NCBI GenBank assembly: GCA_020852755.1
Contig: JADZAF010000279.1
Span: forward strand, 1-38,197
From: Bryobacterales bacterium
Lineage (GTDB): Bacteria > Acidobacteriota > Terriglobia > Bryobacterales > Bryobacteraceae
Direction of reading: 5' to 3'
DNA: 38,197 bases
Shown: positions 1-8,748 of the stretch, piece by piece
Layout of the letters: each line of letters opens with the position of its first letter
Numbering within the stretch: position 1 is the stretch's first letter
Notes under the pieces: model-generated
The model's database searches: none
What the model was told of the DNA's origin: nothing
Seen by the model: the letters and a program-made list of their open reading frames with translations, nothing else
Position numbers and translations under genes: made by a program

Positions 1-84
1 CACGACGGAAAGATCGGCCCGTTGAGCAAGGGCCGGAACTGCCAGAATGAGGAGGCCGACAGACACGCTCAGGTGTCCGGCCAT
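1..84 (-). CDS. N-terminal fragment of a predicted secreted protein
   Basis: Only the first 28 codons lie in the window; the gene continues past base 1. The fragment has a short N-region, a hydrophobic core (VSVGLLILAVPALA) and an ALA-Q junction, which together look like a signal peptidase I site near residue 20. It starts four bases after the hoxH stop, so it is probably the last or next gene of the hydrogenase transcript. No good Shine-Dalgarno is visible. This position often holds a hydrogenase maturation protease, but those are cytoplasmic and lack a signal peptide, so that identity is unlikely. The rest of the product cannot be judged. Confidence 0.5.
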   Translation of the reverse strand, partial: MAGHLSVSVGLLILAVPALAQRADLSVV

Positions 85-88
85 CTCT

Positions 89-1507
<1,419 letters not shown>

Positions 1508-1516
1508 GGGCGTTTC

Positions 1517-2047
1517 CTACCCGAACTTCGCCTTGGTGCCCAGGTCCGGCTTGCGTCCCTCCAGCAGCTCCGCCACCACGGACAGAATCGTGGCCGCCGG
1601 CGGCGGGCAGCCGGGCACGTGCAGATCCACCTTCACCACCTCGTGAACCGGCACGGCATGCTTGAGCAAGGCCGGCACCCCATCATTGGGGATGCCGGGC
1701 TGGGACTGCACCCCCTTCAGGTAAACCCGGTCCAGGAGCTTGCGCACCGGAATCGTGTTGCGCATGGCCGAGACGTTGCTGGTCACGGCGCAATCGCCCA
1801 GCGCCACCACCAGCCGGCTGCGCTTGCGGATCACCTGGATCTTCTTCAGGTCGTCCTGGCTGCTGACCGCGCCTTCCACCAGGGTCACATCCACGCCCTC
1901 GGGAAACTCCTGAGCGTCCACCAGGGGTCCATAAACGATATCGGCCTTGCCGGCCACCGCCGCCAGGCTCTCGTCGATATCCAGCAGCGACATGTGGCAG
2001 CCCGCGCAGCCGTCCAGCCATACCGTAGCGAGCTTGATCTTGCTCAT
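1517..2047 (-). CDS. hoxY: NAD-reducing hydrogenase small subunit HoxY
   Basis: The 176-residue product is the small subunit of the hydrogenase heterodimer. It carries the proximal [4Fe-4S] cluster that passes electrons between the NiFe site in HoxH and the iron-sulfur chain of HoxU. Cluster ligands are visible as GCAGC (Cys14, Cys17), GDC (Cys86) and PGCPP (Cys147). The protein is short, without the extra C-terminal clusters or Tat signal of membrane hydrogenases, as expected for group 3d. I chose the ATG at 2047 because it overlaps the hoxU stop as ATGA and gives the family N terminus (MSKIKLATVWLDGC); the same frame is open further upstream but there it lies inside hoxU. Confidence 0.95.
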   Translation of the reverse strand: MSKIKLATVWLDGCAGCHMSLLDIDESLAAVAGKADIVYGPLVDAQEFPEGVDVTLVEGAVSSQDDLKKIQVIRKRSRLVVALGDCAVTSNVSAMRNTIPVRKLLDRVYLKGVQSQPGIPNDGVPALLKHAVPVHEVVKVDLHVPGCPPPAATILSVVAELLEGRKPDLGTKAKFG

Positions 2048-2757
2048 ACCAGCCCTCCCCGCCGCACGGCCAGGCGCGAGACGTTGTCGTCCCGCTTGGT
2101 CATCTCCTCCACCGCCCAGCCTTTCTCCGCCAGCGCGCCCGTCGGGCAGGCCTGCACGCACTTGCCGCAGCTGGTGCAGGTGCGTGAGGCGCCCCAGGAT
2201 TCGTTCAGTTCGCAGGTCAGCAGCGACTGGATGCCCCGCGCGGTAACATCCCACACGTGCGCGCCCTCCACCTCGTCGCAGGCCCGCACGCAGCGCGTGC
2301 ACAAGATGCAGCGGTTGTGGTCCATCACGAAGCGCTCGTGGGAGACATCCACCGGCAGCCTGGGATAGTTGTACGGATAGCGCGCGTGGGTGACGCCCAG
2401 CGTCCTGGCCATGTTCTGCAGCTCGCAGTGGCCGTTGGAAACGCAGATGGCGCAGATATGATTGCGCTCCACCAGCAGCAGCTCAAGGGCGATCTTGCGG
2501 TAGCGGGTCAGCTTCGGCGTGGTGGTGATCACCGACATGCCGTCCTGCGCCGGCGTGGTGCAGGCTGGCAGCAGTTTCTGGATCCCCGAGACTTCCACCA
2601 TGCACAGCCGGCACGCGCCGACCGCCGAGAGCCCCTTCAGATAGCAGAGCGTGGGGATGAACTTGTTGTTGGCTCGCGCCACATCCAGGATGGTCTGGCC
2701 ATCCCGGGCGCTCAGCAGTTCGCCGTCGATTCGGATCGAGATTTTCTTCTGCGGCAA
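2044..2757 (-). CDS. hoxU: Diaphorase iron-sulfur subunit HoxU
   Basis: The 237-residue product resembles the N-terminal part of complex I NuoG and wires the hydrogenase dimer to the flavin subunit. An N-terminal [2Fe-2S] ferredoxin domain has Cys38, Cys49, Cys52 and Cys66. It is followed by the His-ligated cluster motif NHICAICVSNGHCELQ (His100, Cys102, Cys105, Cys111) and two [4Fe-4S] ferredoxin motifs, CILCTRCVRAC (Cys150 on) and CTSCGKCVQAC (Cys194 on). Length and order match HoxU of NAD-linked hydrogenases. It overlaps hoxY by four bases and follows the hoxF fusion gene by about 24 bases, so all are co-transcribed. Confidence 0.95.
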   Translation of the reverse strand: MPQKKISIRIDGELLSARDGQTILDVARANNKFIPTLCYLKGLSAVGACRLCMVEVSGIQKLLPACTTPAQDGMSVITTTPKLTRYRKIALELLLVERNHICAICVSNGHCELQNMARTLGVTHARYPYNYPRLPVDVSHERFVMDHNRCILCTRCVRACDEVEGAHVWDVTARGIQSLLTCELNESWGASRTCTSCGKCVQACPTGALAEKGWAVEEMTKRDDNVSRLAVRRGGLV

Positions 2758-2781
2758 GGTCTAGCTCCCTTCCCGGTCCTT

Positions 2782-5700
2782 TCATGCTTTCCGGACATCG
2801 CAGCGCAGGCAGCGGCCGGCTTCCTCCAGCGCTTCGTCCGCCGTGAAGCCCACCACGGCCTCGTCGAAGTTCTGCGCGCGCTCGGCCGCCGGCAGTTCCT
2901 TCACGTGGCGCCGGGGGCACTGGCTGATCTGCGCCGGAGGCGTCTGGTCGTACTCGAAATCGGGCAGCAGCAGGTCGAAGCGCCGCACGCCCATCAGCCG
3001 CTCGTCGATGTTGCGCGCCGCCTTCTTACCGTAGCCCATGGCGTTGGAAACGTTGGAGGCCCCGGAGATGGCGTCGCCGCCGGCGAAGAACTTGGCGCGG
3101 CTGGTTTCGAGCGAGTAGCGGTCCACCTCGATGGTTCCCGACTCCTTGATCTTCAAGCCCGACGCCCGGGCGAAGTCCAGGTCCACGGTTTCACCCACCG
3201 CCAGAATCACTGTGTCGCATTCGAAGCGCTGGATCTCGTCGGTCGGCACCGGCCGCCGCCGTCCGGAGGAGTCGAACTCTCCCAGGCGCGTCTTCACCAC
3301 TTCGATGGCCCGCACGTTGCCGTGCCGCTCGCCCACGATGCGGTGCGGCGTCGCCAGAAAGACGAACTCCACGCCCTCGTCCTCGGCCGCGTCGGTCTCT
3401 TCCTTGATGGCCGGCATGTCCTTGCGCTCGCGGCGGTAGATCACGGTGACGTCGGACCCCAGGCGGGCCGCGGTGCGGGCCGAGTCGATGGCCGCGTTGC
3501 CGCCGCCGATCACCACCACTTTGTGGCCTAGCGGCACCGGTTCCTTCTTCTGCACCGCCTCCAGGAACAGCAGCGCCGGGACCACTCCGGTCAGTTCGGT
3601 CCCCGGCAGGTAGACCCAGGATTCCTTCCACGTCCCGATGGAGATGAAGACCGCGTCGAACAGGTTGGCGACTTCGTTCAAGGTAAGATCGAAGCCCACC
3701 CGGGTGTTGTAGATGAACTTCACTCCAATCCGTTCAATCAGCTCGATTTCCCGGCGCAGCACCGGTTTCGGCAGGCGGTAGTCGGGCAGCGCGTAACGCA
3801 GCATGCCGCCCGGCTCGGGATTCGACTCGAACACCGTGACGTCATGGCCCAGCAGCGCCGAGTAGAAAGCGCAGGTGAGCCCGGTCGGTCCCGACCCCAC
3901 CACCGCGATCTTCCGCCCGGTGGCTTCCAGCTTGCGTGCCGCCACCCGCTCGACCATGGCATCGAACCGGTCCGAGTTGAAGATCGAGTCGGCGATGAAG
4001 CGGTGCACGTCGCGGGTATTGACCGCCGAATCGATGGTGGTCCGGCGGCAGCGGTCGTCGCAGGGGTGCTGGCAAACCCGGCCCGTGGAAGCCGGCAGCG
4101 GGTTGTCCATGATCACCGATTCGAACGCCTCTTCCAGCCGGTCCTCCTTGAAGAGCTGGAAGAAGCGCGGGATGTTCATGTGCAGCGGGCAGCTGTTCTC
4201 GCAGGGCGAGAGGGCCAGTTCGTCGCACACTCCGGCCCGGCAGCGCTTGGCCCGCACGTGGTCCTCGAACTCGTGGCGGAAGTGCCGCATGGTGGTCAGG
4301 ACCGGATTGGGAGCGGTCTGGCCCAGGCCGCACAGCGAAGTGTCGCGGATCATGCGTCCCAGCTCGTCCAGCATGTCCAGCTGGCTCACGCTGGCCGTCC
4401 CGTCGGTGAAGGCATTCAGAATGCGCAGAGCTTTGTCCAGCCCCACCCTGCAGGGCACGCATTTGCCGCAGGATTCCGAATGGGTGAACTCGATGAAGTA
4501 CCGCGCCACGTCCACCATGCAGTTGTCTTCATCCATCACCACCATGCCGCCCGAGCCCATGATGGAGCCCAGCTGCGCCAGGGTTTCGTAATCCACGGGC
4601 GTATCGAACATCTCCTGCGGGATGCAGCCCCCCGAGGGCCCGCCCGTCTGCACCGCCTTGATGCCCTTGCCGTTCATGGCGCCTTCGCCGATGTCGTAGA
4701 CGAAGGTCTTGAGCGGCGTGCCCAGCGGCATCTCCACCAGTCCGGTGGATTTGATCTTGCCTACCAGGGAGAAGACCTTCGTCCCCGGGCTCTTGGTGCT
4801 GCCCGTTTCCGTGAACCAGGCCGGGCCCTTGGAAACGATGGGCGCGATGTTGTACCAGGTCTCGACATTGTTGATATTGGTCGGCCGGCCCCACAGCCCT
4901 TTTTGGGCGGGGAACGGAGGACGGGGGCGGGGGCGGCCGGAGCGGCCTTCCAGCGAGGCGATCAGCGCGGTCTCCTCGCCGCACACGAACGCGCCCGCGC
5001 CTTCCACCAGCTCCAGGTCGAACTTGAAGCCGCGGTCCAGGATGTTCTCGCCCAGCAGGCCGTACTCGCGGGCCTGTTCGATGGCCCGGGTCAGACGGTG
5101 CACCGCCAGCGGATACTCGGCGCGGACGTAGATGATGCCCTCGCTGGCGCCCATCACGTAAGCCCCGATGATCATGCCTTCCAGCAGCGAGTGCGGGTCG
5201 CCCTCGATCTCGTTGCGGTTCATGTAGGCGCCGGGGTCGCCCTCGTCCGCGTTGCAGATGATGTACTTCACATCGGACTGGGCCTTGCGCAGGTACTCCC
5301 ACTTGATGCCCGTGGAGTAGCCCGCCCCCCCGCGACCGCGCAGCTTGGAGGCCTTGATCTGCTCGATCGCCATCTCCGGCCGGCCGTCGATCAGCACCTT
5401 GTACAGCGCCTGGTAGCCGCCCACGGCGAAATATTCCTGAATGTCGTCGGGGCTGATCAGGCCGCAGTTGCGCAGCACGATCTTCTTCTGTCCCCGGAAG
5501 AAAGGAATGTCGCGCCAGACCGGAATGTCCGGAAAACCATGGCCGAACTTGACGTGCGCGGTCAGGTGGTCCCAGTCCTCGATCTTGCACAACGCCAGTT
5601 CCCGGGGAACCTCGCCGGCGGCGAGATCGTCCAGAATGCGGTCCACGTCGTTGGTCTGCACGCGGTGCAGCACCACCAGCGGACGCCCGGGCATCCAGAC

Positions 5701-5928
5701 GTTCACCAGGGGTTCCTGGGCGCAGAAGCCGAGACATCCCACCCCGGCCAGCTTGATGTCCAGCCCGCGCTGGTCGATGGCGGTGGCAAACGCATGATAG
5801 ACGCCTTCGGCGCCGTTGCCCGTGCCGCAGGTGCCCATGCCGATGGAGATCCGCGGCATGGAGGGCAGGTACTCGGCCAGCCCTGCCTCGCGAACCGTGT
5901 TGAAGGTGCCGATGTCCTGGATGCGCAT
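2782..5928 (-). CDS. hoxF: HoxF fused to a GltD/NfnB-like FAD-NADP(H) oxidoreductase
   Basis: A single uninterrupted frame of about 1048 residues joins two enzymes. Residues ~1-110 form a thioredoxin-like domain with only three Cys (35, 66, 70). Residues ~140-560 are the NuoF/HoxF core: the NADH loop GRGGAGYSTG near 199, FMN region CNADEGDPGAY near 226, and the [4Fe-4S] ligands Cys488, 491, 494 and 534. Residues ~560-1049 are like the glutamate synthase small subunit: Cys564, 569, 577, 581, 620, 624 and 628 for iron-sulfur clusters, an FAD fold (VVGSGPTGL, 678), an NAD(P) fold (VVIGGGNAAIDSA, 806) followed by YRRERKDMPA, whose arginines are typical of NADPH binding, and a final RCLRC pair. 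Ordinary HoxF ends near residue 550. The ATG at 5928 overlaps the hoxE stop (TGATG); a GTG one codon upstream is also possible (numbering here is from the GTG). Confidence 0.93.
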   Translation of the reverse strand: MRIQDIGTFNTVREAGLAEYLPSMPRISIGMGTCGTGNGAEGVYHAFATAIDQRGLDIKLAGVGCLGFCAQEPLVNVWMPGRPLVVLHRVQTNDVDRILDDLAAGEVPRELALCKIEDWDHLTAHVKFGHGFPDIPVWRDIPFFRGQKKIVLRNCGLISPDDIQEYFAVGGYQALYKVLIDGRPEMAIEQIKASKLRGRGGAGYSTGIKWEYLRKAQSDVKYIICNADEGDPGAYMNRNEIEGDPHSLLEGMIIGAYVMGASEGIIYVRAEYPLAVHRLTRAIEQAREYGLLGENILDRGFKFDLELVEGAGAFVCGEETALIASLEGRSGRPRPRPPFPAQKGLWGRPTNINNVETWYNIAPIVSKGPAWFTETGSTKSPGTKVFSLVGKIKSTGLVEMPLGTPLKTFVYDIGEGAMNGKGIKAVQTGGPSGGCIPQEMFDTPVDYETLAQLGSIMGSGGMVVMDEDNCMVDVARYFIEFTHSESCGKCVPCRVGLDKALRILNAFTDGTASVSQLDMLDELGRMIRDTSLCGLGQTAPNPVLTTMRHFRHEFEDHVRAKRCRAGVCDELALSPCENSCPLHMNIPRFFQLFKEDRLEEAFESVIMDNPLPASTGRVCQHPCDDRCRRTTIDSAVNTRDVHRFIADSIFNSDRFDAMVERVAARKLEATGRKIAVVGSGPTGLTCAFYSALLGHDVTVFESNPEPGGMLRYALPDYRLPKPVLRREIELIERIGVKFIYNTRVGFDLTLNEVANLFDAVFISIGTWKESWVYLPGTELTGVVPALLFLEAVQKKEPVPLGHKVVVIGGGNAAIDSARTAARLGSDVTVIYRRERKDMPAIKEETDAAEDEGVEFVFLATPHRIVGERHGNVRAIEVVKTRLGEFDSSGRRRPVPTDEIQRFECDTVILAVGETVDLDFARASGLKIKESGTIEVDRYSLETSRAKFFAGGDAISGASNVSNAMGYGKKAARNIDERLMGVRRFDLLLPDFEYDQTPPAQISQCPRRHVKELPAAERAQNFDEAVVGFTADEALEEAGRCLRCDVRKA

Positions 5929-6452
5929 CACTTCTCACTCTCGTGCTTGATGGCGGTCACTTCGCGCTCTAGGATGCGCTCGTTCATGTGCCCGTAGATG
6001 CGGTGATCCACCTCAACCACGGGCGCCAGGGCGCACTGGCCGAAGCAGGCCACCGTGCGCACGGTGAACTTGCGGTCCGGAGTGGTCAGCGAAATCTTGT
6101 CGGCCCCGCCCTCCTCGCTCTGGTGATCGAGGCCGAGTTCCAGCTTCAGCCGTTCCAGCAGCCCGCGCGACCCGCGAGTGTGGCAGGCCGTGCCGCGGCA
6201 GATGCAGATGCTGTGGTCCCCCTGGGGCTCCAGGTTGAACAGCGCATAAAAGGTAACCACGCTGTAGATCTGCGCTTTCGGGATCTCGGTCTTGGCGGCG
6301 ATGTAGTCCAGAACCTCGCGGGAGAGGTACTTGTGGGGATGACGCTCCTGGACCTGTTCGAGGATGCTGAGCAGCGCCCCGGGGCGCCCCTCGTGCCGCG
6401 CGACGACCTGGTCGACGAACTCCTGTTCGGCTACCTCCAGCAGGGTCTTCAT
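5928..6452 (-). CDS. hoxE: NuoE-like diaphorase subunit HoxE
   Basis: The 174-residue product is the thioredoxin-fold [2Fe-2S] subunit found with HoxF in bidirectional hydrogenases and with NuoF in complex I. The N-terminal helical part (FVDQVVARHEGRPGALLSIL...) and the cluster ligands CRGTAC and CFGQC match the C-x4-C and C-x3-C pattern of NuoE. It helps feed electrons to or from the FMN and [2Fe-2S] sites of HoxF. The frame is open to 6488, but the ATG at 6452 is preferred because an AAGGAG Shine-Dalgarno lies at 6461-6466, eight bases upstream. It is the first gene of the operon; an extended -10 box lies about 110 bases upstream. Confidence 0.94.
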   Translation of the reverse strand: MKTLLEVAEQEFVDQVVARHEGRPGALLSILEQVQERHPHKYLSREVLDYIAAKTEIPKAQIYSVVTFYALFNLEPQGDHSICICRGTACHTRGSRGLLERLKLELGLDHQSEEGGADKISLTTPDRKFTVRTVACFGQCALAPVVEVDHRIYGHMNERILEREVTAIKHESEK

Positions 6453-6563
6453 GGTCGCGACTCCTTCGCTGACGTAGAGTGGTTGCACCCCTCCTCCTGG
6501 CCTTGGCAGCTCCGGAAATTTGGATTTCGATTCGCTCCCACCACGGAGTAGGGGTTAACTTCG

Positions 6564-6572
6564 ATAATAACA
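6564..6572 (-). promoter_or_regulatory. Candidate extended -10 promoter of the hox operon
   Basis: On the minus strand the sequence reads TGTTATTAT: a TGn extension (6570-6572) and a -10 hexamer TATTAT (6564-6569, five of six consensus bases). No -35 is seen. Transcription would begin near 6557 and leave a leader of about 105 bases before hoxE. I see no further known regulatory site in that leader. Confidence 0.4.
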
Positions 6573-6645
6573 CCCTTTCCTCTGAAACCGTCTGGCGCAA
6601 GAGTATCCAAAATGGCGGCGCCCGCTCTCGACTCCTGTTCGCCGG

Positions 6646-6654
6646 TGCTACGAT
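6646..6654 (+). promoter_or_regulatory. Extended -10 box directly before the FmdB-like gene
   Basis: TGC followed by TACGAT (6649-6654) lies six bases before the ATG at 6661. Transcription starting the usual six or seven bases after a -10 would begin at the start codon itself, giving a leaderless message. There is no Shine-Dalgarno in between. Confidence 0.4.
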
Positions 6655-6660
6655 ACCGGC

Positions 6661-7017
6661 ATGCCCATCTACGAATATCGCTGCCGGGACTGCCGGCGGA
6701 AGGTGAGCATCTTTGTAAAGCGCATAGGCGGCGACGAGGGCGCCGTCTGCCCTCGCTGCGGCAGTGCGCGCCTGGAGCGGCTGTTTTCCCGCTTCGCCAC
6801 GGCCCGCTCGGAAGAAGACCGTCTGGAGCGACTGGCGGACCCCTCCGCCCTGAACGGCCTGGACGAGAACGACCCCAAGAGCCTTGCCCGCTTCGTAAGA
6901 CGCATGGGCCGGGAAATGGGTGAGGACGCCAGCGAGGACTTCGATCAAGTTGCGGAAGAAGCGGAAGCCGAGGCCGCGCGTCCTGCCGAGTCCGGAGACC
7001 CCTCAGGCGAAGCCTGA
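6661..7017 (+). CDS. FmdB-family zinc-ribbon protein
   Basis: The 118-residue product begins MPIYEYRCRDC, the hallmark of FmdB/CxxC-type putative regulatory proteins. Two Cys pairs (Cys8/Cys11 and Cys30/Cys33) make one zinc ribbon. The C-terminal half is acidic, rich in Glu and Ala and probably disordered. The family was named after a regulator beside formamidase genes, but the molecular role is not established. It is divergent from hoxE and 47 bases upstream of the M28 peptidase gene. A leaderless start is suggested by the -10 box six bases upstream. Confidence 0.82.
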   Translation: MPIYEYRCRDCRRKVSIFVKRIGGDEGAVCPRCGSARLERLFSRFATARSEEDRLERLADPSALNGLDENDPKSLARFVRRMGREMGEDASEDFDQVAEEAEAEAARPAESGDPSGEA

Positions 7018-7051
7018 AGCGCCCCGGCCGGCTGGGCGCGGCGAACCGGCG

Positions 7052-7057
7052 TATCAT
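7052..7057 (+). promoter_or_regulatory. -10-like box before the M28 peptidase gene
   Basis: TATCAT lies seven bases before the ATG at 7065, in the 47-base gap after the FmdB-like gene. It lacks the TGn extension but sits at the distance seen at several other starts in the window, so the peptidase may have its own leaderless promoter. Confidence 0.28.
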
Positions 7058-7064
7058 ATTTCGG

Positions 7065-8714
7065 ATGCCTCTATCGGCTTCCAAGCCGAACGCCGGACAC
7101 CGTGCCTGGGCGCCGGTGATCGCCGTTTTGCTGTTTGGACTGGCTGGTCTCCTGACGACCCGGCGCGCCGGTGCTCCCCGGCCTCTGCCCCTCGACGCGC
7201 CGCCGGAGGCGTTTTCCGCCGGGCGGGCCTTCCTCCACCTGAACGCCATCGCTGGAAGCGGAAGGCCTCGCCCCAGCGGCAGCGGGGAGAACGCTGCGGC
7301 CAGGAAATACCTGGTGGCCGCTCTGGGCCGGGCGGGCTACGCGGCGGAACTGCAGAGCCGGGTCATGCCGGCCCGCCGCCGCGGGACCGATATCGAGGTC
7401 CACAACGTGCTGGCCCGCCTGGACGGCCGTGAACCGGGGCTCATCCTGTTCTCGGCGCACTACGACTCCGTCCCCGCCGGACCGGGGGCAACCGACGACG
7501 GAGCGGGCGTGGCGGCGCTGCTCGAAGTGGCCCGCGTCGCGCGCGCCGCGGCGCCCCCGCGCCACGGCCTCCTTTTCCTCTTCAGCGATGCCGAGGAGGA
7601 CGGCCTGCTGGGCGCCCGCGCTTTCCAACAATTCCATCCCTGGGCGGACGAAGTGCGTGCCGCCGTGAATCTGGATGCGGGCGGCGACGGGGGGCCAAGC
7701 CTGCTGGTCGAAACCGGACCGGGCAACCGGGCTGCCGTCGAAGCCTTCGCCCGCGCGCTTCCCCGCCCGGCCGGCAGTTCGTTCGGGCTGGCCTTCAAGC
7801 GTCTGACCGTCCGCCGCCCGGACAGCGACTTCGCGGTCTTCAAGGCCTCGGGCGTGCCGGGATTCTACTTCGCGGCGGTGGAAGGCAGCCGGCGGCAGCA
7901 CTGGCCGGCCGACAGCGTGGAAAACGCCAGCCTCCCCACCATCCAGCACCACGGCGAGAACGCTTTGGCCATGGCGCGCCACCTGGGCGAACACGGCGCG
8001 CCGGCCGCCTCCGAGGATCTGGTCTTCGCGAGCGTGCTCTCCCGATTCGTCCCGCGCTACCCGGTCCGCTGGGCCTGGCCTGTCACTCTGCTGACGGCGG
8101 CGATTTCCGCAGCCGCGATCCTGAGACTGGCCCGCCGGACTCCCGGCTCCGCGCAGGTCCTCTACGGCGCCTGGGCCTGGGTCGCCGCACTGGCGGCCGG
8201 AAGCATGGGCGCCATCGCCTGCTTCACCCCCCTCCGTGCGCTGGGTCTCTCTCCGCAATGGCTGGTGGTCGCGCCGGCTGCCGCGAGTGCCGCCGCTTGC
8301 TTTTCGGTCATGCGGCTCCTGCGGCCCGCCGCCGGCCTGTGGGGGCTCTGGGCGGGCGCGCTGGCAGGCTGGAACCTGGCCGGGGCCGCGACCCTGGTCC
8401 GGCTCGGACCGGAATTCCACTACGTCTTCACCTGGCCCGCCCTGGCGGCCGGGCTTGGCGCCCTGGTCCCCGGACCGGAATGGATCCGCCGCTGGTTCGG
8501 CCTGCTGCCGGCCCAGATCACCGCCCTGGCCCTGTGGCTGCCCCTCCTGATTCCGGCAGGCCGCGGCAGTGGGCCCGCCGCAGCGGCTGTGGCGCCCTCG
8601 GCCGCCCTGCTGTTCACCCTCGCGGCGCCGCCGCTGATTGCGGAACCGGGCGCCCGGCCGGTGCGGCTGGCGCTGGGCTGGTGGTTGTTCCTGCTGGCGT
8701 CCCTGCTGGCGTGA
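7065..8714 (+). CDS. Membrane-anchored M28-family aminopeptidase
   Basis: The 549-residue product has an N-terminal membrane segment (about 17-30), an M28 zinc-peptidase domain (about 50-305) and about eight hydrophobic segments in the C-terminal 240 residues. This layout resembles the endoplasmic Fxna/ERMP1 metallopeptidases and their bacterial relatives. Expected metal and catalytic residues are visible: His132 and Asp134 in SAHYDSVP, Asp144 in GATDDGAG, the Glu pair 177/178 in DAEEDGLLGA, Asp204 in NLDAGG, and a late His near 295 in TIQHHGEN. The peptidase domain probably faces the periplasm and trims N-terminal residues from peptides; the substrate is unknown. It converges with the TonB receptor gene 34 bases downstream; no terminator hairpin is obvious between them. 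Confidence 0.88.
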   Translation: MPLSASKPNAGHRAWAPVIAVLLFGLAGLLTTRRAGAPRPLPLDAPPEAFSAGRAFLHLNAIAGSGRPRPSGSGENAAARKYLVAALGRAGYAAELQSRVMPARRRGTDIEVHNVLARLDGREPGLILFSAHYDSVPAGPGATDDGAGVAALLEVARVARAAAPPRHGLLFLFSDAEEDGLLGARAFQQFHPWADEVRAAVNLDAGGDGGPSLLVETGPGNRAAVEAFARALPRPAGSSFGLAFKRLTVRRPDSDFAVFKASGVPGFYFAAVEGSRRQHWPADSVENASLPTIQHHGENALAMARHLGEHGAPAASEDLVFASVLSRFVPRYPVRWAWPVTLLTAAISAAAILRLARRTPGSAQVLYGAWAWVAALAAGSMGAIACFTPLRALGLSPQWLVVAPAAASAAACFSVMRLLRPAAGLWGLWAGALAGWNLAGAATLVRLGPEFHYVFTWPALAAGLGALVPGPEWIRRWFGLLPAQITALALWLPLLIPAGRGSGPAAAAVAPSAALLFTLAAPPLIAEPGARPVRLALGWWLFLLASLLA

Positions 8715-8748
8715 GGGAGAGGCCGGGCAGGACCGCGCTCCTTCCCCG

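Noticed and set aside
3844-5997. 717-codon open frame on the plus strand opposite the hoxF fusion
   Set aside because: It is antisense to a protein with clear motifs along its whole length, and its translation is low-complexity His/Val/Arg-rich text typical of the reverse of GC-rich genes.
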